A stretch of 43,101 bases of DNA from Salinisphaera sp. UBA6602 (GTDB lineage: Bacteria > Pseudomonadota > Gammaproteobacteria > Nevskiales > Salinisphaeraceae). The notes beneath the pieces were generated by a model. The model searched no databases. It had not been told where the DNA came from and saw nothing but the letters and a program-made list of their open reading frames with translations. The DNA lies in NCBI GenBank assembly GCA_002433465.1, contig DJIE01000006.1:1-43101 (forward strand), given 5' to 3'. Made by a program: the position numbers and the translations under genes. Shown here piece after piece: positions 31,012-38,294 of this stretch (positions are counted from its first letter, which is position 1; each line of letters starts with the position of its first letter).

Positions 31012-32156
31012 GATCGCGTGGCGGCGTCGTTCGTGGCTGGCTGCGCCTCGTCGTTCGGCGCTGCGGCATCGGCCGCCGCGGCATCGGCGTCATCGACGAT
31101 CTGCACGGCATCACCCGCGCGCACGAAGCCCTGGCCGGTGGTGATCAGGCGCACGCTCTCCGGCAGCCCGGCCAGCCAGAGCCGGTCGTCGCTGCTCTTG
31201 ACGATATCGGCGCCGTGAAAGGCCACGCGGCCGTCTTCGTCGATCGTCTTGATACCCATCTCGCCGGCTTCGTCGAGGGTGAGCAAGTCGGCCGCCACTT
31301 CGTGCGCCTCGACCTGTTCGAGCGGCAGAATGAGCTTTGCCGAAGCGCCGGCCACAAGCCGGCCGCCGGGATTATCCACTTCCAGTTCCACCGGATAGGT
31401 CCGTGTGGCCTCGTCGGCTTCGGTGGCCACATAGCGCACCGTGCCCTCGACCATGCGGCCGTCGATCAGGCGCGCCCGGCCCGGCTGGCCCGGCTCGACG
31501 AAGGCGACGTCCTTTTCGGCCAGATCGCCGCGAACCACGAACGGATTTTGCTGGATAACGCGGGCTATCTCGTCGCCCACGGCAACATAATCGCCCACTT
31601 CCACCGGCCGTGTTTCCAGCACGCCGGCAAACGGCGCCCGCACGACGGTGTTATCGATATCCTGCTGAATATTGGCCAGCTGGGCCTGGGCGGCTTCCAG
31701 ATCGGATTTGGCCTGGGCCAGATCGGTTCGGGTCTGATACCCCTTTTCCGACATCTTGCGTACGGCTTCGTACTGCAGCCGGCGCTGTTTTACCACCGCA
31801 CGGGCTTCGTTGCGCGACGCCCCGCGATCGTCGAGGGCGATACGTGCGAGCACTTCGCCCGCCTTGACGCGGGCACCGCGCCGGGCGCTGATCGAGTCGA
31901 TACGTCCGGCCGTCTGGGCGCGCAGCGTGACTGCGCGATCGGGCGCGGTACGGCCGTTGAGCTCGACTTCGCGCCAGACCTGTTCGGCCGTCGATGTCCT
32001 CACCGCCACGCTGACGGGTTGGGCCTGATCGGCCTTGGGGGCGGTTTCGCCTGTCGGCTCCCCGCCGCCCACCATGCCGGAGGCCAGCCACGCCGCCAGC
32101 ACGACCACGATGATCAGCACGATCCAGATCGGACGTATCGTGGGCATGCGACTCAT
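31008..32156 (-). CDS. RND efflux periplasmic adaptor (membrane fusion protein)
   Basis: A 382-residue adaptor. The N-terminal membrane anchor is IRPIWIVLIIVVVLAAWLASGM. The biotinyl/lipoyl half-motifs follow (TAGRIDSISARRGARVKAGEVLARIALDDRG, then VVRAPFAGVLETRPVEVGDYV), split by an alpha-hairpin (AVVKQRRLQYEAVRKMSEKGYQTRTDLAQAKSDLEAAQAQLA). The beta-barrel and membrane-proximal domains come next. It links the RND pump to the TolC channel. The C-terminus is Ala/Asp/Asn-rich (ADAAAADAAAPNDEAQ) and non-conserved. Overlaps MarR (stop) and RND (start) by 4 nt each. Confidence 0.93.
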   Translation of the reverse strand: MSRMPTIRPIWIVLIIVVVLAAWLASGMVGGGEPTGETAPKADQAQPVSVAVRTSTAEQVWREVELNGRTAPDRAVTLRAQTAGRIDSISARRGARVKAGEVLARIALDDRGASRNEARAVVKQRRLQYEAVRKMSEKGYQTRTDLAQAKSDLEAAQAQLANIQQDIDNTVVRAPFAGVLETRPVEVGDYVAVGDEIARVIQQNPFVVRGDLAEKDVAFVEPGQPGRARLIDGRMVEGTVRYVATEADEATRTYPVELEVDNPGGRLVAGASAKLILPLEQVEAHEVAADLLTLDEAGEMGIKTIDEDGRVAFHGADIVKSSDDRLWLAGLPESVRLITTGQGFVRAGDAVQIVDDADAAAADAAAPNDEAQPATNDAATRS

Positions 32157-32638
32157 GAGCGCTGCCCACGCGAGATGCCGTCAGTGCGGTCGGCAAGATG
32201 TTCGATCAGATCGCGAATGTTGTCCCTCGCCGTGTCGATGAAGTGGTGCATATCCGCCAGCCGTGTCTGTGCGCCGGCCCAGTCGGCCGGCAATTCGCGC
32301 TCGGCCTGGGCGAGCGAGGCACTCATCGTGCCCATGCGTTCCACATACCCTTCCAGCAGGCGCAGGTAATGTCGTTCCGCCAGCCGATAATAATCCTGAC
32401 GATCGCCGGGCACCGCCGTGGCTTCGAGAACGCCGAGATTGCGCAGTATCCGCGCGTTCGTACTCACGCTCGCACGCGATACCTGCAATTCCTGGGCCAG
32501 CCTGGCCAGACTCGCCGGCCCGTCGTGGATAATGAAATAACCCAAGATGCGCCCGGCAATACGCGGCATGCCGTCGCTCTGTGCCGCCAGGCCCATGCGT
32601 TCGATAAAGCCGCTGACGGCCTGGGGGGTGTCGCTCAT
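32153..32638 (-). CDS. GbsR/MarR-family transcriptional regulator
   Basis: A 161-residue winged-helix regulator and first gene of the efflux operon. The core is RIAGRILGYFIIHDGPASLARLAQELQVSRASVSTNARILRNLGVLEATAVPGDRQDYYRLAERHY: an HTH with recognition helix SRASVSTNARIL and a wing with GDRQDYYRL, as in GbsR-type proteins. A charged helix and an acidic Asp/Glu-rich middle follow. I use ATG 32638; an upstream ATG at 32671 (11 more residues) is also open and neither has a good Shine-Dalgarno. Family knowledge says such regulators often repress the operon they lead; an imperfect repeat near TTGATTGAA just upstream could be the site. Confidence 0.88.
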   Translation of the reverse strand: MSDTPQAVSGFIERMGLAAQSDGMPRIAGRILGYFIIHDGPASLARLAQELQVSRASVSTNARILRNLGVLEATAVPGDRQDYYRLAERHYLRLLEGYVERMGTMSASLAQAERELPADWAGAQTRLADMHHFIDTARDNIRDLIEHLADRTDGISRGQRS

Positions 32639-32777
32639 GGCGTGAAAGCCTATAGCGCCACCATCATTCAATCAATACTGAACAAAACGAACGACGCATG
32701 CCGCTTGCATCCGTACCCGGCTACGGGCCTACCGTTTGTCGTCGTTCAGCCACTCGGCGGCGCAGACAGGAAGATGT

Positions 32778-33881
32778 ATGGATTGGCTCTCGATGATCGG
32801 CGATACGATCTACACGATCGCGGGCATGGGCTGGAAGATGCTCTGGGCGCTGGTGCTCGGTTTCGCGATTTCCGGTGCCGTACAGGCTTTCGTGCCCAAG
32901 CACCGCATGGCCCGTGTCATGGGCGGTGATAGCCCGGCATCGCTGGCCCGTGCCGGCTTTTTCGGCGCGATCAGTTCATCGTGCTCCTATGCGGCGGCCG
33001 CCATGAGCCGCAGCGTATTTCTGCGCGGCGCCCATATCACGGCCGCGATCGCATTCATGATCGCGGCCACCAATCTGGTGATCGAGCTGGGCTTCGTGCT
33101 CTGGTCGCTGATGGGCTGGCAGTTCGTGGTCGCGGAATTCGCCGGCGGTATCGTGCTGATCACGATCATGGCCCTGTTGATGAAAAGCTTTGGCCCGTTT
33201 CGCGGTTTCGAGCGCCTGCGCGAGGCCGAATCCGACCAGGCCGATCAAGGCGAAGACGACACCGTGCCCAGCCTGTTCAGCCTGGAGGGCTGGCGCATGG
33301 CCGCATCACGCTTTGCCATGGACTGGTCGATGATCTGGAAGGATATCGTCATCGGCATCGTGGTCGCCGGCACGGTGGTGGTCTGGGTACCGCAGAGCTT
33401 CTGGCAGGCCGTATTCCTGTCCTCGGGCGATCACGTCAGCTGGCTGCAGATGATCGAAAACGCGCTGGTCGGCCCGCTCGTGGCGGTATTCAGCTTCGTA
33501 TGCTCGGTCGGCAACGTGCCCATGGCGGCCGCACTGTTCAACGGCGGTATTTCCTTTGGCGGCGCCCTGGCCTTCATCTATGGCGATCTCATCGTCATTC
33601 CCATGCTGCTGGTCTATCGCCAGTATTACGGCACCCGCCTCGCCCTGCAGCTCGGCGCGATCCTCTATGTCGCCATGGTGCTCACCGGCTTTCTCATCGA
33701 CGTGATATTCACGCTCGGCGGCTGGGCACCGCAGGCCACCGCCACTACGGTCGGCTCCATGACGTTCTTCGAACTCGATTACACATTCTGGCTGAACCTG
33801 CTGTTCATCGGCGTCGGCCTCGGCCTGTGGCGGCTGTCGAAACAGGCCAAGGCGCCGGCCCACTGCTGTCACCACCACTGA
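32778..33881 (+). CDS. COG0701 (YraQ/ArsP-like) permease, possible metal or metalloid exporter
   Basis: A 367-residue membrane protein with eight to nine helices. The paired family motifs are GFFGAISSSCSYAAAAMSRSVFLRGAH in the first half and AVFSFVCSVGNVPMAAALFNGGISFGGALAF in the second, with a hydrophilic loop between (about 145-175). The last residues AHCCHHH form a putative metal ligand tail. COG0701 members include arsenite/organoarsenical and copper or zinc-linked exporters; the exact substrate is unknown. It is divergent from the MarR efflux operon. Start ATG 32778 has an AGGAAG Shine-Dalgarno. A 14-codon upstream extension lacks one. Confidence 0.8.
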   Translation: MDWLSMIGDTIYTIAGMGWKMLWALVLGFAISGAVQAFVPKHRMARVMGGDSPASLARAGFFGAISSSCSYAAAAMSRSVFLRGAHITAAIAFMIAATNLVIELGFVLWSLMGWQFVVAEFAGGIVLITIMALLMKSFGPFRGFERLREAESDQADQGEDDTVPSLFSLEGWRMAASRFAMDWSMIWKDIVIGIVVAGTVVVWVPQSFWQAVFLSSGDHVSWLQMIENALVGPLVAVFSFVCSVGNVPMAAALFNGGISFGGALAFIYGDLIVIPMLLVYRQYYGTRLALQLGAILYVAMVLTGFLIDVIFTLGGWAPQATATTVGSMTFFELDYTFWLNLLFIGVGLGLWRLSKQAKAPAHCCHHH

Positions 33882-33896
33882 GCCGCCGTGGCGGCT
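33881..33896 (+). other. Hairpin overlapping the permease stop codon
   Basis: AGCCGCC-GT-GGCGGCT, a perfect 7-bp inverted repeat that starts at the last base of the permease stop. No U-tract follows, so a terminator role is uncertain. Confidence 0.3.
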
Positions 33897-33989
33897 GCGC
33901 CGACGTGCCCGGCGCGCGTTCGTTACTTTGCTTAACGTCATACGAGCGCCGAGGATGAGCGACAACACATCGCATCACCGGGACCGGCG

Positions 33990-35060
33990 ATGAGCGACGA
34001 TACCGGCGGTATAGACAAACCCACGCCCGAGGCATGGTTTCACGTGCCCGAGCACGGCGAAAACAGCAACGTGGGAACACGGCTGGCGAGCCTGGAAGGC
34101 TATCTCACGCCCAACAGCCGCTTTTTCGTGCGCAGCCACAACCCGACGCCGCGTATCGATGCCAGCGATTGGCGCCTGCGGGTACATGGCGGCGGGCTTA
34201 CCCGGACGCTGGAACTCGACTACGCGGCGCTGCGCGCCATGCCCCAGATCGCAATCACCCGCGCCATCGAATGCGCCGGCAATGCCCGCGCCTTCTTTGC
34301 CGAGCGCTACGGCCAGCAGGCTGGCGGCGCCCAGTGGCATACCGGCGCCATCGGCGTGGCCGAGTGGTCCGGGGTGCGTCTGCGCGACGTGCTTGAACGT
34401 GCCGGCATTACCGAGACGGCGCGCGATGTGCTGCCGGTGGGCCTGGATGAGAACGCCTTTGCACGACCGCTTCCCGCGGCCAAGGCAATGGCCGACGATA
34501 CGCTCATCGCCCTGACCATGAACGGCGAACGCCTGCCACCCGATCACGGTTTCCCGGCTCGGCTGGTGGTTTCCGGCTGGCTTGGGGCAGCCAGCATCAA
34601 GTGGCTGGGCGAAATCCGGGTATCGACCCAGCCGTTGCATACCCACTGGAACACGCGCGACTACACCCTGGCCGGGCCGGACTACCCGGCCCAGCCACCC
34701 GCCGACGGCATCCCGATTACGACCATGCCGGTGATGAGCGTGATCGAACTCGACTGGAACGCCGAGCTGCCCGCCGGCGAACACACGCTGCGCGGACGCG
34801 CCTTTTCGGGCGAAGGCCAGGTGCGGCGCGTCGAATACGCCGTGGATGAAGACCCGTGGCACGATGCGCGCCTGGAAGCGCCCAATATCGCCGGCGCCTG
34901 GGTGCGCTGGGCGTTCACGTGGCGGGCAACGCCCGGGCCGCACGTCATCCGCATTCGTGCGACCGACGACAACGGCCATGTTCAGCCGGCCTCGGTGCCC
35001 TGGAATGACCACGGTTGTCTGTACAACGCGGTCATTGCCCATCCGGTACGCATCAGCTGA
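33990..35060 (+). CDS. Sulfite-oxidase-family molybdenum enzyme, cytoplasmic
   Basis: A 356-residue protein with an oxidoreductase molybdopterin domain (about 35-205) and a C-terminal Mo-co dimerisation domain (about 230-350). The Mo-binding Cys is C95 in RAIECAGNAR. Other landmarks are FFVRSHNPTPRID and GFPARLVVSGWLGAASIKWL. No Tat signal and no haem domain are present, unlike periplasmic SorA, so the electron acceptor is unknown. Sulfite oxidation to sulfate is the family default, but related enzymes reduce other substrates, so I keep the call general. The preceding gene is the permease with a 108-nt gap; no operon link is certain. Confidence 0.88.
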   Translation: MSDDTGGIDKPTPEAWFHVPEHGENSNVGTRLASLEGYLTPNSRFFVRSHNPTPRIDASDWRLRVHGGGLTRTLELDYAALRAMPQIAITRAIECAGNARAFFAERYGQQAGGAQWHTGAIGVAEWSGVRLRDVLERAGITETARDVLPVGLDENAFARPLPAAKAMADDTLIALTMNGERLPPDHGFPARLVVSGWLGAASIKWLGEIRVSTQPLHTHWNTRDYTLAGPDYPAQPPADGIPITTMPVMSVIELDWNAELPAGEHTLRGRAFSGEGQVRRVEYAVDEDPWHDARLEAPNIAGAWVRWAFTWRATPGPHVIRIRATDDNGHVQPASVPWNDHGCLYNAVIAHPVRIS

Positions 35061-35200
35061 GGCATCGGCCGGCCGATCAAGACCTGCACGCCGTCGGCGG
35101 ACAATGCACCGGCCGAGGGTTTTGGTCGCGCTGCGCGCCCCCATGATCGAAGGCCGGCCTGTCGGTATCGGCTGCCGATACCCCTCCACGAGATTTATCG

Positions 35201-35896
35201 ATGACCGAACACCCTGCCCATGCCTTGCCGCCCATCGAAGCCGTGATCTACGACTGCGACGGCACGCTCGTCGACAGCGAGCTGCTCAACGCCCGCGGCG
35301 TTGCCGAGATGTTCGAAGCCGACTACGGCATCGCACTCGACGCCCGCGCGATCGAGTCCGAGTTTCGCGGCGGCCAGTTCGAGCAGATGATCGATACGCT
35401 GGCCGAGCGCCATGGCGTGGTCATTCCGGATGATTTCACCCCGCGCTATCGCCGGCAGATGATCGACCTGTTCTATCGCGAGCTACAACCCATGCCGGGT
35501 GTACGCGCTGCGATCGAGGCGATCGAGCTGCCCCGCTGCGTGGCATCGAGCGGACCGGAGAAAAAGCTCGCTGCCGCGCTTAATGCAACCGATCTGGCCC
35601 GCTATTTCGGCGACTATGTCTTCAGCGCCTATACGATCGGCGTGTGGAAGCCGGAGCCGGATCTATTCCTGACCGCAGCGGCCGCGCTCGATGTCGCGCC
35701 CGAGCGCTGTGCGGTGATCGAAGACAGCGACGCCGGCGTGATCGCGGGGCACCGCGCCGGCATGCAGGTATTCGGCTACGACCCGCACGGCGCGATCGCC
35801 AGGCATCCCGATATCGCACTGACCCGCTTTGTCCATTTCGACGAACTGCCGGGGCTGATCGCCGCCCGGCACGGCGAACACGCCGCGCGCGACTGA
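35201..35896 (+). CDS. HAD-superfamily hydrolase (YieH/beta-phosphoglucomutase-like)
   Basis: A 231-residue haloacid dehalogenase phosphatase. Motif I is YDCDGTLVDSE with the nucleophile Asp18 and acid Asp20. Motif II is VASSGPEKK, motif III the Lys in WKPEPDLF, and motif IV is VIEDSDAGV. The cap is helical and inserted after motif I, as in subclass IA. Likely substrates are small sugar phosphates (YieH acts on 6-phosphogluconate in vitro), but they cannot be read from sequence. The 140-nt gap upstream shows no promoter I trust. It converges on DUF190. Confidence 0.85.
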   Translation: MTEHPAHALPPIEAVIYDCDGTLVDSELLNARGVAEMFEADYGIALDARAIESEFRGGQFEQMIDTLAERHGVVIPDDFTPRYRRQMIDLFYRELQPMPGVRAAIEAIELPRCVASSGPEKKLAAALNATDLARYFGDYVFSAYTIGVWKPEPDLFLTAAAALDVAPERCAVIEDSDAGVIAGHRAGMQVFGYDPHGAIARHPDIALTRFVHFDELPGLIAARHGEHAARD

Positions 35897-35920
35897 GCCG
35901 CTGCCTGCCGAGCTGCGAGC

Positions 35921-36238
35921 TCAGTCCTCGCCGAAGTGCCAGTACTCGATCGCGCGGCGCACGCAGAACACCGGCACCGCCTGCTCGTCCACGCTTCGTA
36001 CCAGCGCATCGGCCTGACCGCCATCGAGCACGAACATCAGCTCTTCGGGCTCATCGGCCTGTTCGAAAAAATGCGCCGAATGGGTATGCCCGCTATGGCC
36101 GGTGCCCTGGGCATCGACACGGCGCGTGCTGTGCTCGATGCCCTGTTCTCGTGCCAGTTCCGCGACCGTATCCAGTACCGGTTTGCCGTGATGGCGACGC
36201 GACCGCGGCGCCATGAATATCAGCTCGAAGCCTTTCAT
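35921..36238 (-). CDS. DUF190 family protein (PII-like fold)
   Basis: A 105-residue protein: MKGFELIFMAPRSRRHHGKPVLDTVAELAREQGIEHSTRRV, then GHSGHTHSAHFFEQADEPEELMFVLD, ending VPVFCVRRAIEYWHFGED. This is the DUF190 pattern (RRHHGKP, GxGxxGxxHSAxFFE, and a C-terminal V-x-x-x-x-Y/F), a PII-like fold that often sits beside crcB. Its ATG lies 16 nt after the crcB stop with GGAG upstream. A TTG start at 36265 inside crcB is open but unlikely. It may sense or regulate the fluoride channel; this is inference from the common pairing. Confidence 0.85.
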   Translation of the reverse strand: MKGFELIFMAPRSRRHHGKPVLDTVAELAREQGIEHSTRRVDAQGTGHSGHTHSAHFFEQADEPEELMFVLDGGQADALVRSVDEQAVPVFCVRRAIEYWHFGED

Positions 36239-36254
36239 CTTCGGTTGCTCCTGT

Positions 36255-36650
36255 TCATCGTCCAATCTGGCGCAACAAGGCCACTGCGCCCATACCCAGG
36301 CCGGTCATCGCGAGCGAGCCGGCCACGTGTGCGGCGATACCGACGAAGGCCCAGCCCAGCCGGCCGCTCTGAATCTGGGTGAAGATCTCGGCCGAGAAAG
36401 TAGAGAACGTGGTCAGCGCACCAAGAAAACCGGTGACGATCGCCAGCTTCCAGAACGGCGACAGCTCGGGCATGGCCGCAAACGTGGCGATCGCCATGCC
36501 GATCAGGCCGGCGCCCAGCAGATTGGCCGCCAGCGTACCGGGCGGCAACGCCGGGAACAGCGCGTTCAGCGCCAGCCCCAGCGCCCAGCGCAGATTGGCG
36601 CCGCAGGCCGCGCCCACTGCGATCGCAAGAATAGAGACGGGTATGGACAT
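36255..36650 (-). CDS. crcB: Fluoride ion channel CrcB/Fluc
   Basis: A 131-residue, four-helix Fluc subunit. The dual-topology dimer lets fluoride leave the cell. Signature elements: [13 protein letters not shown] near the N-terminus, [18 protein letters not shown] (conserved Asn), [14 protein letters not shown] (the phenylalanine-box, Thr/Ser-rich break and sodium site) and a last helix [16 protein letters not shown]. First gene of crcB-DUF190. I found no convincing fluoride riboswitch in the 176 nt upstream. Confidence 0.95.
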   Translation of the reverse strand: MSIPVSILAIAVGAACGANLRWALGLALNALFPALPPGTLAANLLGAGLIGMAIATFAAMPELSPFWKLAIVTGFLGALTTFSTFSAEIFTQIQSGRLGWAFVGIAAHVAGSLAMTGLGMGAVALLRQIGR

Positions 36651-36826
36651 CCGTGTATACGCCCTTGAACCGAAGCAACAAGGTTACAAGCATGCGGCCC
36701 GCCCTGTCCCCTATGCCGCCAGCTCACAAGCGACGATGGTCGTTCACGAGAGGTTCAGCCCCCGGGCGTAACCGTGAATACCCAGGCCTCGTCACGGGCC
36801 TGATATGCAAACCACGAGGAGATCCC

Positions 36827-37219
36827 ATGTATAAGCAATTCGCCATCGCGACAGCTGCGGCACTGGCATTGACCGGGGGCATCGCACTGGCCGATACGGC
36901 CACCGACGCCGATAGCGCCACCGGTACGAGCGCCGGCGTGAATGCCGACGTGGGCGTCGATACCGGCGCCAATACCCAGTCCGGCACCGCCGGCGGCATG
37001 AACGGCACGGACGGGGCGGTCGGTGGCCAGGCCGGCGGCAGCACCTCGATCGGAGCCGATGTCGATACGGATACCGACGTCGACACCTCGGCGTCCGACG
37101 ACCGCATGGATGATGACGATATGGACGGCGAAGCCGGCATGTCCTCGGACACGTCCGCGGCCGCCAAGGCCAACGCCGGCGCCGAAGGCGGCATGGATGC
37201 CGATAACGACGCCCAGTAA
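36827..37219 (+). CDS. Acidic, low-complexity secreted protein
   Basis: A 130-residue protein with a Sec signal peptide (YKQFAIATAAALALTGGIALA, cleavage before DTATD). The mature 108 residues have runs of Asp, Ala, Gly, Ser and Thr with almost no basic residues, including STSIGADVDTDTDVDTSASDD and DRMDDDDMDGE. The GAGGAG Shine-Dalgarno is 5 nt before the ATG. A longer ORF from 36653 is not supported. The composition suits an exported protein exposed to high salt. I recognise no domain and assign no function. A bidirectional terminator follows. Confidence 0.75.
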   Translation: MYKQFAIATAAALALTGGIALADTATDADSATGTSAGVNADVGVDTGANTQSGTAGGMNGTDGAVGGQAGGSTSIGADVDTDTDVDTSASDDRMDDDDMDGEAGMSSDTSAAAKANAGAEGGMDADNDAQ

Positions 37220-37238
37220 CCTCCGCCCGCTGGAAGGG

Positions 37239-37273
37239 AAAAAGCCCGTGTCGCATGCGACACGGGCTTTTTT
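37239..37273. terminator. Bidirectional intrinsic terminator
   Basis: A perfect 10-bp stem GCCCGTGTCG-CATG-CGACACGGGC (37244-37267) is flanked by AAAAA on the left and TTTTTT on the right, so it can end transcription of both the acidic protein gene (plus) and the cyoABCD operon (minus), whose cyoD stop lies 25 nt away. Confidence 0.93.
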
Positions 37274-37297
37274 ACGTGGTGCGTACCTAAGAGCCGC

Positions 37298-37633
37298 TTA
37301 GTAGCCGACCATCATGTGGCGCGAATACAGGCTGTAGAACAGCCATAGCGTGCCGCCCACCATCACGAAGATGGTGAACACGGAAAACAGCACGGAAATG
37401 GTATTCCACCGCTGCTCCTGGGACATGTCCAGATGCAGGAACAAACGCAGATGCACGCCGAGCTGCAGGATGGCCGTCGCCGCAATGACGAGCAGCATGA
37501 CGCCCGGTGAAAACGCGTCGTAATACACCGCGCCAAAAGGAATCAGGGTAAGTACGAGGGCGAGCAGATAACCCGTGATATAGGCGCCTGCGGTCGGGGC
37601 GTGGCCCGGGGTGGCGTCGTCGGAATGGCTCAT
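37298..37633 (-). CDS. cyoD: Cytochrome bo3 quinol oxidase subunit IV
   Basis: A 111-residue, three-helix subunit. YITGYLLALVLTLIPFGAVYY, VMLLVIAATAILQLGVHLRLFLHLD and TISVLFSVFTIFVMVGGTLWLFYSLY match CyoD, including the QLGVHLRLFLHLD signature. It helps assemble the CuB centre. It is the last gene of cyoABCD, overlapping cyoC by 4 nt. No cyoE (haem O synthase) follows in the window. Confidence 0.93.
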   Translation of the reverse strand: MSHSDDATPGHAPTAGAYITGYLLALVLTLIPFGAVYYDAFSPGVMLLVIAATAILQLGVHLRLFLHLDMSQEQRWNTISVLFSVFTIFVMVGGTLWLFYSLYSRHMMVGY

Positions 37634-38250
37634 GCGCTGCCTCCTTGAATCAGTCCGGGCAGGTAGACGGTCGAGAACACGCAGATCCAGACCAGATCGA
37701 GAAAGTGCCAGAACAGGCTCAGCCGTGCCAGGCGCGAACCGATCGCCGGCGTCAGCCCTCGCAAAGCGACCTGGGCCACCATGGTCAACAGCCAGATCAT
37801 GCCAAAGAACACGTGCGCGCCGTGGGTGCCCACCAGCCCGAAGTAGGCCGACAGGAAGCCGCTACGATCGAACGACGCGCCTTCGTGGATGATATGCACG
37901 AACTCGCTGACCTCGTGCCAGAGGAAGAAACCGCCCAGCAAAAAGGTGGCCAGCAGCCAGCCGATGATGTGGTTCTTCTTACCCTGATGCAGGCTCACCA
38001 TGGCCAGGCCAAAGGTCAGGCTGGAGGCCAGCAGGGCCATGGTTTCCAGAAATACGCCGTGCAGCGAGAAGATATCGCCAGGGGTCGGCCCACCGGCGTA
38101 TCGCTGTGACAGGTTCACGTATGCCAGAAACAGCATCGAGAACAGAACCACGTCGCTCATCAGATAGGCCCAGAAACCGAAGTTGACTTCGGAATCCGCC
38201 CTGGCTGCGGCGCGAACGCGGTTTAGATCGTGAGATGGGCTTGACGCCAT
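37630..38250 (-). CDS. cyoC: Cytochrome bo3 quinol oxidase subunit III
   Basis: A 206-residue, five-helix subunit of the haem-copper oxidase III family. NFGFWAYLMSDVVLFSMLFLAYVNL at the start, SLTFGLAMVSLHQGKK, and HEVSEFVHIIHEGASFDRSGFLSAYFGLVGTHGAHVFFGMIWLL are the family text; the terminal helix is HFLDLVWICVFSTVYL. It follows cyoB by 44 nt and overlaps cyoD. Confidence 0.95.
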   Translation of the reverse strand: MASSPSHDLNRVRAAARADSEVNFGFWAYLMSDVVLFSMLFLAYVNLSQRYAGGPTPGDIFSLHGVFLETMALLASSLTFGLAMVSLHQGKKNHIIGWLLATFLLGGFFLWHEVSEFVHIIHEGASFDRSGFLSAYFGLVGTHGAHVFFGMIWLLTMVAQVALRGLTPAIGSRLARLSLFWHFLDLVWICVFSTVYLPGLIQGGSA

Positions 38251-38294
38251 GAACTATGCCTCTCGAATACCAGTCGATCGTGATCGTTTGCCTA

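Noticed and set aside
36651..36826. Fluoride riboswitch before crcB
   Set aside because: I could not find the conserved core on the minus strand. GATGG and CTGAT pieces on the plus strand point away from crcB and do not form the expected pseudoknot.
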